Source: Qiania dongpingensis (lineage in GTDB: Bacteria; Bacillota; Clostridia; Lachnospirales; Lachnospiraceae). From it: a DNA stretch of 64,000 nucleotides. Positions 42,627 to 51,990 of this stretch are shown here, piece after piece. The notes beneath the pieces are model-generated. The model saw only the letters and a list, made by a program, of their open reading frames with translations. It was not told where the DNA came from and ran no database searches. The position numbers and the translations under genes are program-made. The stretch covers positions 1,612,001-1,676,000 of the forward strand of contig NZ_CP060634.1 in the NCBI RefSeq assembly GCF_014337195.1, given 5' to 3'. Numbering within the stretch: the stretch's first letter is position 1; each line of letters starts with the position of its first letter.

Positions 42627-44189
42627 TTAAAAGATCTCTTCCACCTGTTTGATTACCATAAGGCGCTTACCCGGAGCCAGCGGTTCCTCATTCAGGTTAT
42701 TGGCAGAGCGGAGGGAATCCACCGTGGCATGGAATCTTTTAGCAATTTTCCACAAGGTGTCCTCCGGCTGCACCACATAAACCACGATCCCCGGCAGCTT
42801 CTGCACAGTCTCCAGATCCACAGGCTGTTCCGAAATCCCGGTTATCATCTGCTCATTCATTTTCTTTCTGACCAGCAGGTCAAATAAGATCACAGCCTTT
42901 ACTTCGATTTCTCCGCCGCCCATCATAACTGCGCTCAGCTGTTCCAATCCGGTGTTCAGCTGATAAATGCACTGCTCATTTATGCCTTTTGCCTCCACCT
43001 TATACTGGAAAGGCACTACTCCCTTCATAGACTGAAGAGGATAGCTGTCGCTGTCAGTCATATAGAGTATCTTCAGACAGAGTGCGCCTTCCAATTGCAG
43101 GCCGCCTTCCACCACTCTCATATCATCCAATTTTATGGAGCCGTCCACATGGCAGATCTGGAGGATATTGTCGCCGGTCCTGCTCTTGACCTTATCCGAC
43201 AGACGAGTCTTAGAGCTGTTCTTCACCAGAATTTCCTCTACCTCCGCGGGCAGGTACTCCGGTTCAAGCTCCTTCGCCGGTGAATATACATCCGTGACTA
43301 TCTGGATGCTTTCCTCCTCGTAGAGCTTGATATCCAGTTCCAAAACTGCGTCCAGGGCAATGCTCCGGTTTTCCCCGTCAAAATCCGGCTGCTCCTCCAG
43401 CTGGCAATGGGCCAGCCGCACTGATATTTCCGGATACATATCCTCAGTGGCATCCGGGATATCCATGGTGCCCGCAAAGGGCAGCTCCCGTTCCACCCAT
43501 TGGGGCGGAATATGTGCCTCTGGCCCGCGGTACACGCAGAAAACAGCCAAAGTGCCTTGAATACTGAGCTTGCCGTCCAGCGGCTTCGTCTGTACGTTCC
43601 GAATCCGGCACTGGCTCCACAGCAGCTCTTCAATATCCGGCTGACTGCTTCCGATCTCCAGCTCTTCCTTTACCCGATATGTATCCTTCTGGCAGACAGC
43701 GGCCTGAGCGGCTCTGATGGCCCGCATCAGCATCTCTACAGGCTCCTCATCCTCTACCTCCGTTACGGCCATCTGTTCGTCTAGGCCTTCTACGGTCAAC
43801 CGGAAGGTGACAATGGCCTTCACATTGATTTTCCGGGAATGAATGAGCTCTATGGTCAGATCTTCTATTTCCGCGTCTGCCTGAAGATAGTCTTTGTCCT
43901 CCAGTTCTGGTATGTTCACGTATTCGTCAAAAGGTATGGTCCCTTTCATCGCCTGGATCTGCCCACCCTCTCCCGGATGGTACAGAAGCCGGTAAGACAG
44001 CTTTCCCCGAAGCTCTACCTTCTCCGTAAGCCGTTTTATCTCTTCAATCTCCACGTCCCCATCATCCAGAATGATCTTTTCAATATCCGGTTTCACATCC
44101 GGTACAATAAAGTCATCATCCATGGTAATCTGGGACACTGTCTTTTTCTTCAGTCTGCACATACGAATGCTTTTCTTTTTCAGTTCCAT
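42627..44189 (-). CDS. SPOCS (DUF3794) and LysM domain protein, spore-associated
   Basis: A 520-residue protein with repeated SPOCS domains (~35-140, ~170-290, ~325-445; segments such as DVKPDIEKIILDDGDVEIEE, RGKLSYRLLYH, GTLAVFCVYRG, RTGDNILQICHVDGSI) and a C-terminal LysM domain (~468-515; VYVVQPEDTLWKIAKRF ... PGKRLMVI). SPOCS proteins are tied to the spore coat or cortex, and LysM binds peptidoglycan. No signal peptide, so it would act from the mother cell. It is ten bases after a PrcB-like lipoprotein gene. Confidence 0.95.
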   Translation of the reverse strand: MELKKKSIRMCRLKKKTVSQITMDDDFIVPDVKPDIEKIILDDGDVEIEEIKRLTEKVELRGKLSYRLLYHPGEGGQIQAMKGTIPFDEYVNIPELEDKDYLQADAEIEDLTIELIHSRKINVKAIVTFRLTVEGLDEQMAVTEVEDEEPVEMLMRAIRAAQAAVCQKDTYRVKEELEIGSSQPDIEELLWSQCRIRNVQTKPLDGKLSIQGTLAVFCVYRGPEAHIPPQWVERELPFAGTMDIPDATEDMYPEISVRLAHCQLEEQPDFDGENRSIALDAVLELDIKLYEEESIQIVTDVYSPAKELEPEYLPAEVEEILVKNSSKTRLSDKVKSRTGDNILQICHVDGSIKLDDMRVVEGGLQLEGALCLKILYMTDSDSYPLQSMKGVVPFQYKVEAKGINEQCIYQLNTGLEQLSAVMMGGGEIEVKAVILFDLLVRKKMNEQMITGISEQPVDLETVQKLPGIVVYVVQPEDTLWKIAKRFHATVDSLRSANNLNEEPLAPGKRLMVIKQVEEIF

Positions 44190-44198
44190 GATTTCCTC

Positions 44199-44633
44199 CT
44201 ACAAAAATACCACCGGTTCTTCCCGGTACTGAAGTTTCAGAACGATGTACGGAAAAGACGGCGTTTTTGAGACATCCTCACCCTGAGACGGTCCCATGGA
44301 TTCTGTCTCCAGGCAGACTGATCCATCCTGCAGATACAGGTCCTTCACGGATATGCTGTATCCTCCCGTCGCCTGCTTACCAATACCGACCACCAGGTAC
44401 AGAGCGCCGTCACAAGTATAGGTCAGTTTGAATTCCGCTTCTTTTTTTTCTTCAATGATGGATTTCAGTTCCTCCGGTATCTCCGCTTCTTCTACCACTG
44501 TAAAATCCAGCTTTTCCTTATCGGCACTTCCGTTTCCCTTCCCGCAGCCAGCCAGAAGAAAAACAAAAAGAAGGCAGAAAAGCAGCACCTCCGGCCATCG
44601 CGTCCCCTTCCGCTTCATTGGATATTTCTTCAT
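44199..44633 (-). CDS. PrcB-like lipoprotein
   Basis: A 144-residue secreted lipoprotein with signal peptide and lipobox LLAGC (Cys near residue 30). The rest matches the PrcB C-terminal domain pattern: LYLVVGIGKQATGGYSISVKDLY, then SFPYIVLKLQY and closing VVF. PrcB was described as part of a spirochaete protease complex; in Clostridia these short lipoproteins are uncharacterised. Upstream of and probably cotranscribed with the SPOCS/LysM gene, hinting at sporulation. Confidence 0.85.
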   Translation of the reverse strand: MKKYPMKRKGTRWPEVLLFCLLFVFLLAGCGKGNGSADKEKLDFTVVEEAEIPEELKSIIEEKKEAEFKLTYTCDGALYLVVGIGKQATGGYSISVKDLYLQDGSVCLETESMGPSQGEDVSKTPSFPYIVLKLQYREEPVVFL

Positions 44634-44709
44634 CGCACGTTGTCCTCCTTGGCAATTCTCTTTCTAATGTATGCGGAAAAAACCTCTTTTAGAAGAGCAA
44701 CAAACTAAA

Positions 44710-44752
44710 CAGCCCCGGAAGCCGGGACCTCGCGGTCCAGCTTCCGGGGCTG
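44710..44752 (-). terminator. Terminator of the phosphoglucomutase gene
   Basis: Thirteen-bp perfect stem CAGCCCCGGAAGC / GCTTCCGGGGCTG with an inner GGACC/GGTCC stem, 21 bases after the stop. Minus-strand continuation TTTAGTTTG. Confidence 0.8.
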
Positions 44753-44773
44753 TGGAATTTTTGTCTGATTTCT

Positions 44774-46507
44774 TTAAAGCATCCTGTGAATCATCTCCAG
44801 CACTTCCTTGCCAAACTTTTCCGATTCCTCTTTTGCTTCGTCAAATGAGCTCCCTTTCACGCCATAATAGAACTTTACCTTCGGCTCTGTACCAGAAGGC
44901 CTCACACACAGCCAGGCGTCATCGCTCAGATCATAATAAAGCACATTGGAAGACGGCAGCCCAGTGGACCCCACCGTTCCGGTAGCCAGATCCACCACCG
45001 TGTCCTTCTGGTAGTCTCTGGCAGAAAGTACTCTGTGTCCGGCCACTTCCTCCGGCGTGTTGTTCCGAAGCGTTTCCAGGATCTCCTTGATCTTCGCCAG
45101 CCCTTCCATGCCGGCCAGAGTAATCGACTGAACGTCGTCTCTGTAATAGCCGTACCGCTCATACATATCGATCATGGCATCCCACAGCGTCTTTCCCTTC
45201 GTCTTATAATAAGCCGCCGCCTCGCAGAGCGCCATCGTGGCTACGATTGCATCCTTGTCCCTTGCGTGGGTTCCGATCAGACATCCATAGCTCTCCTCGA
45301 AGCCGAACAGATACGTTCCCTTGCCGGACTTCTCAAATCCCAAAATCTGCTGTCCGATATATTTGAATCCGGTGAGCACCTCGATCAGTCTCACACCGTA
45401 ATACTTCGCAATGGCATCCGCAAGATTGGAAGTGACGATCGTCTTGATCAGAGTTCCGTCCTCCGGAAGCCCTTCCAGCTCCTTCATCTGGCCGATCTCA
45501 TAATCTGCCAAAAGGCAGCCGGACATATTTCCTGTCAAAGTAATATATTCGCCGGACTTGCTGTCCTTCACATACACTCCAAGCCTGTCCGCATCCGGAT
45601 CAGTAGCCAGGACAAGATCCGCATCCTTTTCCTTTGCAAGCTTGAGAGCCAGCTCAAACGCTTCCGCGGCCTCCGGGTTCGGATAGCTCACAGTGGGGAA
45701 TTCCCCGTCGGGAAGCTCCTGCTCCGGCACCACAAAAACATTTTCAAACCCCAGCTCTTTGAGCACACGGCGGGCCGGAATATTTCCGGTGCCGTGGAGA
45801 GGAGTGTAGACTATCTTCAGATTCTTCCCTTCCGCGGCTATGCTGTCCCAATGCTTGACCTGCTTTTTAAGTTCTGCTATATAGGCGTCGTCAATCGCTT
45901 GTCCGATCGTCTCATAAAGGCCGGCTTCTGCTGCCTTGTCCTTTTCCATGGTCTTCATCGCGGCAAAATCCGTCACCGCTTTTACTTCCGTCATAATACC
46001 GGTATCATGCGGAGGCGTGATCTGCGCGCCGTCCTCCCAGTATACCTTATATCCATTGTACTCCGGCGGATTGTGGCTCGCCGTAATATTGATCCCGGCA
46101 ATGCAGCCAAGCGTCCGTACCGCATAGGACAGTTCAGGAGTGGGCCGGAGAGACTCAAATACGTATGCTTTAATACCATTGGCTGCCAGGCAGAGCGCAG
46201 CCTCATCCGCAAACTCCGGGGACATCCTCCTGGAATCATAAGCAATAGCCACGCCTCTTTTTTCTCCGCCGGCTTTTTTGATATAATTCGCCAGCCCCTG
46301 CGTAGCTTTTCTCACCGTATAGATATTCATACGGTTGATACCGGCGCCGATAATACCCCGAAGCCCAGCAGTTCCAAAAGAAAGCTCCGTATAAAAGCGT
46401 TCCCTGATTTCGTTCTCGTCGTCTTTTATCGTCTGTAATTCTGCTTTCGTCTTGTCGTCAATGTAAGGGTTGTTCAGCCATTCCTCGTACGTTTTGCGGT
46501 AGTCCAT
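44774..46507 (-). CDS. Phosphoglucomutase / phosphomannomutase
   Basis: Interconverts hexose 1- and 6-phosphates, supplying UDP-glucose for cell wall and lipid synthesis. At 577 residues it is the long PgcA/PGM2 type. Motifs in order: FGTAGLRGIIGAG, catalytic Ser in ITASHNPPEYNGYKVYW, metal loop ATDPDADRLG, sugar-binding GFEESYG and phosphate-binding RPSGTEPKVKFYYG. All are intact. The ATG follows GGGAGG. It stands alone. Confidence 0.96.
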   Translation of the reverse strand: MDYRKTYEEWLNNPYIDDKTKAELQTIKDDENEIRERFYTELSFGTAGLRGIIGAGINRMNIYTVRKATQGLANYIKKAGGEKRGVAIAYDSRRMSPEFADEAALCLAANGIKAYVFESLRPTPELSYAVRTLGCIAGINITASHNPPEYNGYKVYWEDGAQITPPHDTGIMTEVKAVTDFAAMKTMEKDKAAEAGLYETIGQAIDDAYIAELKKQVKHWDSIAAEGKNLKIVYTPLHGTGNIPARRVLKELGFENVFVVPEQELPDGEFPTVSYPNPEAAEAFELALKLAKEKDADLVLATDPDADRLGVYVKDSKSGEYITLTGNMSGCLLADYEIGQMKELEGLPEDGTLIKTIVTSNLADAIAKYYGVRLIEVLTGFKYIGQQILGFEKSGKGTYLFGFEESYGCLIGTHARDKDAIVATMALCEAAAYYKTKGKTLWDAMIDMYERYGYYRDDVQSITLAGMEGLAKIKEILETLRNNTPEEVAGHRVLSARDYQKDTVVDLATGTVGSTGLPSSNVLYYDLSDDAWLCVRPSGTEPKVKFYYGVKGSSFDEAKEESEKFGKEVLEMIHRML

Positions 46508-46636
46508 GCATTTTCCTCCCTGGGACGGATATTTCCCGGCTCATAAAGAGCCGGATTTCCAAATTCCGCCATGTCTGTATTTATTATAATATATCCCCCC
46601 GTAAAATACAAGAAAACTCCGCGCTTCCTGCCTGAT

Positions 46637-47794
46637 TCAAAGCCGTTCTTTAAGTTCCTCCAGAAACTGTTCCCTCGGTTCAAACTGATTCTCCAAAACC
46701 TTCAGTTTATCGACGTTTCTGGCCGGTATCCATGCTTTATTGGAGTTCACATAATAGTTGATCTGCTTCCAATATTTTTCCGGATACAGGAACAAGATGT
46801 AGAGATACTGCCATTCCTCATGGCTCAAAGGCAGGCTGGCGGCATAAACGTCAAGTATCTGACGCCCCAGATTCAGATTCCACCTGTGCTTCTCTAATAT
46901 CTTCCTGGTAAAATAGTAAAGGTCTGAAACCTGAATATCCCTGCGCATCCTGGAAAAATCCGTGACCGCCCGGGTCCTTCCTCCCAGAAGCACGTGGTGA
47001 TGGCTGTATTCCCCATGACACCACCAAAAATCCGGCATGGCCTCCAGCTTATCGGAAAGCGCCGCCGCTTCTTCTGCCTGGCGGTAAAACTTTTCGAACC
47101 CGCCTATGACGACCAGTTCAAAATCTGTTTTTCTTTTTCTGCCCTTCACATACGCTCTGGTCCGGCGCAGCTCCCGATTATGTCTTCCCAACAGCTCCGA
47201 CAGACACTCAGGCGACTGACACGGTGTATCAGACGGCAGTTCAGCCTCCTCTGGCTCCCCAGAAAATTCATAAAGACTGGCGGCCTTCGCTTCAGCTCCC
47301 GCTTCAATGCCTGCTTCAGCCTCCGCTGCTTCGGCCTCTTCCCGCATCCTGTTGGCCAGCCTTTTCCTTTTTTCCCTCTCCTCCAGAAGTGACTCTTCTC
47401 TTTTCCTGTCCAGGACATGCTCCAGCTCCAGCTTTCTTAAGCCCCTGTGCAGCCTTGCCAGAAGTTCCGCCGCGGTCAGGATCTCACCCACTTCTCTGGT
47501 GTTGCATTCCCGTCCCTCATACCAGTTTCGAAGTACGTATCTGGACTGGTCCTCATCCACGGAAACCAGATTTCCTTCCAGGTTTTTCATACAACAGTCC
47601 ACCTGGAGGCCGGTCTCCTCCCCCAGCGCCGACAGCACTTCATATTCCAGCTGAATCCGTTTGTCCGACCCCGTCCACTCCTTCAGGAGCTTAAGGCCCT
47701 GGCTGGTCTCACACAGCACCGCTCCTCTTGTGCGGCAGGTCCTTTGCACATCCAGCCCGTACTGTTCTAAAACGCCGGTTCCTCGTTCATTCAC
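46637..47794 (-). CDS. CotS-family spore coat kinase-like protein
   Basis: A 385-residue protein with the aminoglycoside-phosphotransferase-like fold of CotS/YutH spore coat proteins: LKLLKEWTGSDKRIQLEYEVL, GLQVDCCMKNLEGNLVSVDEDQ in parts, then WWCHGEYSHHHVLL and TDFSRMRRDIQVSDLYYF. The usual catalytic HxDxxxxN is altered to HGEYSHHH, as in many coat members, so kinase activity is doubtful. A Glu/Ala-rich low-complexity insert (AEAAEAEAGIEAGAEAKAAS) sits near residue 155-175. The start GTG at 47794 has GGAGGGG five bases upstream; a GTG two codons earlier touches it. Confidence 0.87.
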   Translation of the reverse strand: MNERGTGVLEQYGLDVQRTCRTRGAVLCETSQGLKLLKEWTGSDKRIQLEYEVLSALGEETGLQVDCCMKNLEGNLVSVDEDQSRYVLRNWYEGRECNTREVGEILTAAELLARLHRGLRKLELEHVLDRKREESLLEEREKRKRLANRMREEAEAAEAEAGIEAGAEAKAASLYEFSGEPEEAELPSDTPCQSPECLSELLGRHNRELRRTRAYVKGRKRKTDFELVVIGGFEKFYRQAEEAAALSDKLEAMPDFWWCHGEYSHHHVLLGGRTRAVTDFSRMRRDIQVSDLYYFTRKILEKHRWNLNLGRQILDVYAASLPLSHEEWQYLYILFLYPEKYWKQINYYVNSNKAWIPARNVDKLKVLENQFEPREQFLEELKERL

Positions 47795-47954
47795 GTCCAC
47801 CCCTCCAAAATCTCTCTGAAATCAATCTATGGGAATCTTAAAAGCATCCTGATAAAAAAAGTATCCTGATAAGAATCTCTTGAAAATTGGCTACTTCTAT
47901 CCTATGAATCCGACCTCGGAAACATGACAGGAGGGGGTATAAAAGAAAATTGAT

Positions 47955-48848
47955 CTATCGGATCGTCTGCTGCCCGCTCGCAGCATAGATCTCATACCAC
48001 TCATGATGCTCTAGCCGTACATCCAGGGCTTTCACAGCCCGGTCCAAGCGTTTCGGCTTATTGCTCCCGCTGATGGGAAGCGCTCCAGCCGGATGGTACA
48101 GAATCCAGGCATATACGATGGTCTCCGGTTCCACGCCATGGCGGACCGCAATTTCACGAATCTTTGAAAGGGCCTTTACATATACCGGTTCCTTGGAGGT
48201 GAACAGGCGGCCTCCCGCCAATGGAGACCAAATCATCGGATGGATCTTCTCTTTCGTCAGCATATCCATCATCCCAGAATTGAAATGCTCAAAGCAGACC
48301 GGATTCCATTCAATCTGGTTTGTGAGCAGAGTACCGTCCATGGCATGATTCAGCGCCTCAAATTTAAACGGATCAAAGTTGGAAACCCCGGCTTCCTTTA
48401 TAAGTCCCTGTTTCTTCATGTCCTTCAGAGCCCTTGCAGTCTCATAGGGATTCAGGCAGGGATCCTCCCTGTGGATCAGATACAGATCCAGATACTCACA
48501 GTGCAGCCTCTGAAGCGCTTCTTTACAGGACTGCATCAACCGGTCATAGGTTGTATTGTAATATCCGAAGGTCTTGTCTCCAATCCGCGCCTTATAAATC
48601 CCGGTCTTGGATACCAGCTGAATCCTTTCCCGGATATCCGGCCGCTTTTGGAAGGCTTTCCCCAATTGACTTTCACATTCCGTATCACCATAGACCTCGG
48701 CCGTGTCAAAGGTTGTAACCCCTCTCTCCAGACAGCCCTCCATAAAGGCGATCAGCCGGTCTGTGGTAAACTCCCAGTCAGTCAGCCTCCAGAATCCCTG
48801 TATAATACGGGAAAACTCCATCGTTTCATTTAATTTAATATAGTCCAT
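47955..48848 (-). CDS. Aldo/keto reductase (YdhF-like)
   Basis: A 297-residue NADPH-dependent reductase of sugars or carbonyl compounds. The catalytic tetrad is visible: Asp and Tyr in TFDTAEVYG, Lys in LVSKTG, His in DLYLIHREDP. C-terminal cofactor-site segment LPISGSNKPKRLDRA is typical. The ATG follows GGAAAGGAG. It diverges from the GntR gene at 49055 across a 206-base gap; a CTACGTAG motif at 48908 recalls the GTACGTAC operator, so it could belong to the same sugar regulon. Confidence 0.93.
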   Translation of the reverse strand: MDYIKLNETMEFSRIIQGFWRLTDWEFTTDRLIAFMEGCLERGVTTFDTAEVYGDTECESQLGKAFQKRPDIRERIQLVSKTGIYKARIGDKTFGYYNTTYDRLMQSCKEALQRLHCEYLDLYLIHREDPCLNPYETARALKDMKKQGLIKEAGVSNFDPFKFEALNHAMDGTLLTNQIEWNPVCFEHFNSGMMDMLTKEKIHPMIWSPLAGGRLFTSKEPVYVKALSKIREIAVRHGVEPETIVYAWILYHPAGALPISGSNKPKRLDRAVKALDVRLEHHEWYEIYAASGQQTIR

Positions 48849-48976
48849 ATTGTCTCCTTTCCATTCATCTCATTTAAGCTCATTTAGGTGGACTTGTATC
48901 TTTGTTCCTACGTAGTTATAAAAAGAGTCAAATACTGCTTTATTCTTCAAAGGCAAAGAAACCATATCGATTTCAG

Positions 48977-49033
48977 TTGTTTTTATGGGGGTTACAATAT
49001 ATAATGAATACGAAAAATAAATAATGTACGTAC
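48977..49033 (+). promoter_or_regulatory. Promoter and GTACGTAC operator of the first GntR gene
   Basis: TTGTTT at 48977, 17-base spacer, TATAAT at 49000-49005, and the palindrome GTACGTAC at 49026-49033 just downstream of the expected start. The same palindrome lies before the kinase operon (56236) and the dehydrogenase (56485). Confidence 0.75.
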
Positions 49034-49054
49034 AACATATCAAAGGAGATTATC

Positions 49055-49816
49055 ATGATTTTTGCAAATTATAATCTGGACCGTTCCACTCCAATCCCTC
49101 TGTATTACCAGCTGAAGGGCTTCCTTCTCCAGGAAATACAAAACGGAACCTATCCCGTGGGCAGCTGTATCCCCACGGAATTGGAGCTGCGGGACCGCTT
49201 TCATATCAGCCGCACCACCATACGCCAGGCCATCACCGAGCTAGTACAGGAGGGCTGGCTGGAGCGTCGGACCAGCAAGGGGACCTTTGTCACAAATCCC
49301 CGGGGAAAACAGATTCCCGGCTACATCAGATCCTTTGAACCCTTCTACCAGCAGGTGAAAAAGACCGGCAAAACCGCAAGGACAGAGCTTCTGGACCTGA
49401 AGATCATAGCCTCCACCGAGGAACAGGCCGCATGGCTTGACCTGGAGCCTGGTGAAAAGCTGATCTATCTGTCCCGCCGCCGTTTTGCAGATACGACCCC
49501 GCTGGTCACCATCCAAAATTACATGCCGTATTCCCTGTGCGGATTCATACTCAGCCATGACTTTGAGAAAGAATCTCTATATGAGATTCTCTCCCAAAAG
49601 CCCGAGACCACCCCTTATCTTGTGCGGAACATCATTTCTGCGGATAAAGCCACCCCCGAAGATGAGAAACTCCTGAACCTCGCCTGCGGGAGCCCCGTCC
49701 TCGGTTTCTGTACTATTTCCCGTACACAGGGCGACGTGTTGATTGACTACGCCTTTTCCCGTTATCATGGAGGGCTGAATAAATATGAAGTCGAGGTCCG
49801 CCAGGAGCCCCTCTGA
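49055..49816 (+). CDS. GntR-family regulator, HutC/UTRA subfamily (first of two)
   Basis: A 253-residue regulator: winged helix (~10-75; IPLYYQLKGFLLQEIQNGTYPVG, SRTTIRQAITELVQEGWLERR) and UTRA ligand domain (~95-245). Very similar along its length to the second GntR at 53547, including PGEKLIYLSRRRFAD and the FILxHDFxxESLYEIL motif. It has an operator of the shared type in its own promoter, so it probably represses itself and responds to the sugar or sugar phosphate of the adjacent pathway. Confidence 0.95.
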   Translation: MIFANYNLDRSTPIPLYYQLKGFLLQEIQNGTYPVGSCIPTELELRDRFHISRTTIRQAITELVQEGWLERRTSKGTFVTNPRGKQIPGYIRSFEPFYQQVKKTGKTARTELLDLKIIASTEEQAAWLDLEPGEKLIYLSRRRFADTTPLVTIQNYMPYSLCGFILSHDFEKESLYEILSQKPETTPYLVRNIISADKATPEDEKLLNLACGSPVLGFCTISRTQGDVLIDYAFSRYHGGLNKYEVEVRQEPL

Positions 49817-49832
49817 ATTCCGGCACATAGGC

Positions 49833-49859
49833 AGGCCGCCGTATGTAAAGCGGCGGCCT
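49833..49859. terminator. Hairpin between convergent GntR and binding-protein genes
   Basis: AGGCCGCCG TATGTAAAG CGGCGGCCT, 17 bases past the GntR stop and seven before the binding-protein stop. T runs are poor on both strands. Confidence 0.65.
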
Positions 49860-49865
49860 CTCCTG

Positions 49866-50927
49866 TTACTGAATGTAATTTTCCACGTTATCCTTTGTGA
49901 TCAGCACAAAATCAATCATGTAACTCTTTTCCACAGATTTTCCAGAAAGGATATCCGGGATCAGCTCAATGGCCTTTCCCACCTGGCCTGCGCCGTCCTG
50001 ATAGATCGTCGCCTGCATCTCGCCCTTTTGTATCATATCCAGGGCTGCCGCCTCTCCATTTACTCCGATGCAGACCATGTCGGTCCTTCCCTTTGAGTTC
50101 ATGGATGTCTGCACGGCTGCGGAGGAGCCGTCGTCCTCACAAATGATACAGGTCAGGTCGTCGCCCCAGCGTCCCAGCCAGTCCTCTGCAAATTTCACGG
50201 CTTTTTCAGCCTGCCACTCCCCGGACTGCTCATCCAGCATTTCCCATTTACTGTCCGCATCCAGAATATTATGAATACCTTCACTTCTTTGTATCTGAGC
50301 AGAATTTCCGATCACGCCCTGCACATGCCCATATTTCCCTCCTTCGGGATAGACCGACTGTACGAATTCCGCCATCATTTCGCCCGCCTGCACGTCGTCA
50401 GACCCTACAAACGCCGTTGCCAGCTCCTCTGTATTGTCTGTCATGGAATTCACCACCAGACAGGGGACTCCCTCTTCCTTGCAGCGTTCCAGAATCGGTG
50501 CGGAACCGGCCGCCTCGGCGGGGAGCAGAATGATCAGGTCCGCGCCCATATTGAGTGCATCCTCCAGCAGATTGCACTGGATAATGGGATCAGACTGGCC
50601 GTCCAGCATCTTCCATTCATCGATGGTCCCCTCATTCACCAGAGCGTCCAACTTTGATTCCGCGGTCTTATTCAGCGTAGCGTGGAATGCGTCCACCGTA
50701 TTCTTGGCAATATAACCTACGATGATCTTTCCGTCTCCGTTGACGTCCCCGGCGCTTCCCGCTTTCGTCTCCTCCTTCGCCGCAGTTGTATCCGCGGCCT
50801 TTGTCTCTTCCTTCTCCGTTCCCTTTGTCTCCGGCGCCTTTGTTGTCTCATCCACTTTCTTGCTGCCGCAGGCCGCAAGGCTGAGAACCATAACCGTTGC
50901 CAAAACGAAAGCCATCCATTTCTTCAT
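49866..50927 (-). CDS. Sugar ABC transporter substrate-binding lipoprotein (RbsB-like)
   Basis: A 353-residue lipoprotein: signal peptide and lipobox LAAC (Cys at residue 20), a Thr/Glu/Lys-rich linker (~25-65), then a type I periplasmic binding fold (IIVGYIAKNTVDAFHATL; ADLIILLPAEAAGSAPI; FVGSDDVQAGEMMAEF; GVIGNSAQIQRSEG; CIICEDDGSSAAVQ; ATIYQDGAGQVGKAIEL). Captures an unidentified monosaccharide outside the membrane. Last gene of the operon kinase-aldolase-GntR-ATPase-permease-binding protein. Confidence 0.94.
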   Translation of the reverse strand: MKKWMAFVLATVMVLSLAACGSKKVDETTKAPETKGTEKEETKAADTTAAKEETKAGSAGDVNGDGKIIVGYIAKNTVDAFHATLNKTAESKLDALVNEGTIDEWKMLDGQSDPIIQCNLLEDALNMGADLIILLPAEAAGSAPILERCKEEGVPCLVVNSMTDNTEELATAFVGSDDVQAGEMMAEFVQSVYPEGGKYGHVQGVIGNSAQIQRSEGIHNILDADSKWEMLDEQSGEWQAEKAVKFAEDWLGRWGDDLTCIICEDDGSSAAVQTSMNSKGRTDMVCIGVNGEAAALDMIQKGEMQATIYQDGAGQVGKAIELIPDILSGKSVEKSYMIDFVLITKDNVENYIQ

Positions 50928-51002
50928 GTTCCATTTCCTCCTTTTTATATTGTTTTATACCGGCCTCGACCGGCCAGGTTTCCTTCATCCCCATAAAGGT
51001 TT

Positions 51003-51977
51003 TTACCCCCGCTTATTGGTGAACATATCTAGCATCACAGCTCCGATGATCAGAAGCCCCTTCGTAATCGTCTGCCAATAAGAATTTATGCCCAGAAGAT
51101 TCATACCGTTATATATAAGACCGATTATGATGATGCCGATCATGGTTCCGGGTATGGTGGCGATCCCCCCGGAAAATGAAGTGCCGCCGATCACACAGGC
51201 AGCTATGGCATCTGTCTCATATCCCACGCCGATGTTGGGCTGCGCCGCCGAGATCCGGCTTGTCATGATGATCCCGGCCACGCCGCTGCAGAAGCCGCTG
51301 ATGACAAAGGATTTTGTCCTTGTCCAGAATACATCTACGCCTGACGCCTGCGCCGCGTTGATATTTCCGCCCACCGCATAGATGTACCGGCCGAATTTCG
51401 TCCAGTGCATCAGAAGGTAAGCCAGAACGGCAACCGCCAGCCAGATGAATACCGGATAAGGAATGCCGGCCAGCTTTCCCGCCCCGATCAGTTTGAAATC
51501 TGCATTTGCCAGGGAAGCCGAATAACCTCCCGAGAGTACATAGCCCGCCCCGCGGATCACCAGCTGCATGGCCAAAGTCACCACAAAAGGGAACATATTG
51601 AATTTCGCGATCAACGCCCCGTTTACAAACCCGAGGGCCGTAGTCACGATTACAGAGATCACACACGCAAGAAAAATACTCCCCGTAGAATTCAGCACAA
51701 TTCCGACGATCACACTGGTCAGGGCCAGCATGGCGCCAATGGAAAGGTCGATGCCTCCGGCGGTGATCACAAATACCATCCCCAGCGCAAGGATACCGTT
51801 TATGGATACTTGGAGCGCGATACTCACCACATTCCCCGCCGTTCGGAACGTAGGTGAAACGATTGCCAGAAGAATGATCATAACTATCATGATCGCCGCT
51901 ATTCCATAACGCTTCCTGAATAAGCTGAACTCGTCCTGAGTCATCCCCAATATCTTTTTTTCTTTTTTGTCCGCCAC
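51003..51977 (-). CDS. Sugar ABC transporter permease (RbsC-like)
   Basis: A 324-residue permease with about ten membrane helices. Family segments: ALGMVFVITAGGIDLSIGAMLAL, YAVGGNINAAQASGVDVFWTR, and IGGTSFSGGIATIPGTMIG. Forms the channel with the double ATPase upstream. Start is GTG at 51977 behind GGAGGA. Gap of 13 bases to the ATPase gene. Confidence 0.95.
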   Translation of the reverse strand: MADKKEKKILGMTQDEFSLFRKRYGIAAIMIVMIILLAIVSPTFRTAGNVVSIALQVSINGILALGMVFVITAGGIDLSIGAMLALTSVIVGIVLNSTGSIFLACVISVIVTTALGFVNGALIAKFNMFPFVVTLAMQLVIRGAGYVLSGGYSASLANADFKLIGAGKLAGIPYPVFIWLAVAVLAYLLMHWTKFGRYIYAVGGNINAAQASGVDVFWTRTKSFVISGFCSGVAGIIMTSRISAAQPNIGVGYETDAIAACVIGGTSFSGGIATIPGTMIGIIIIGLIYNGMNLLGINSYWQTITKGLLIIGAVMLDMFTNKRG

Positions 51978-51990
51978 TTGAAATCCTCCT

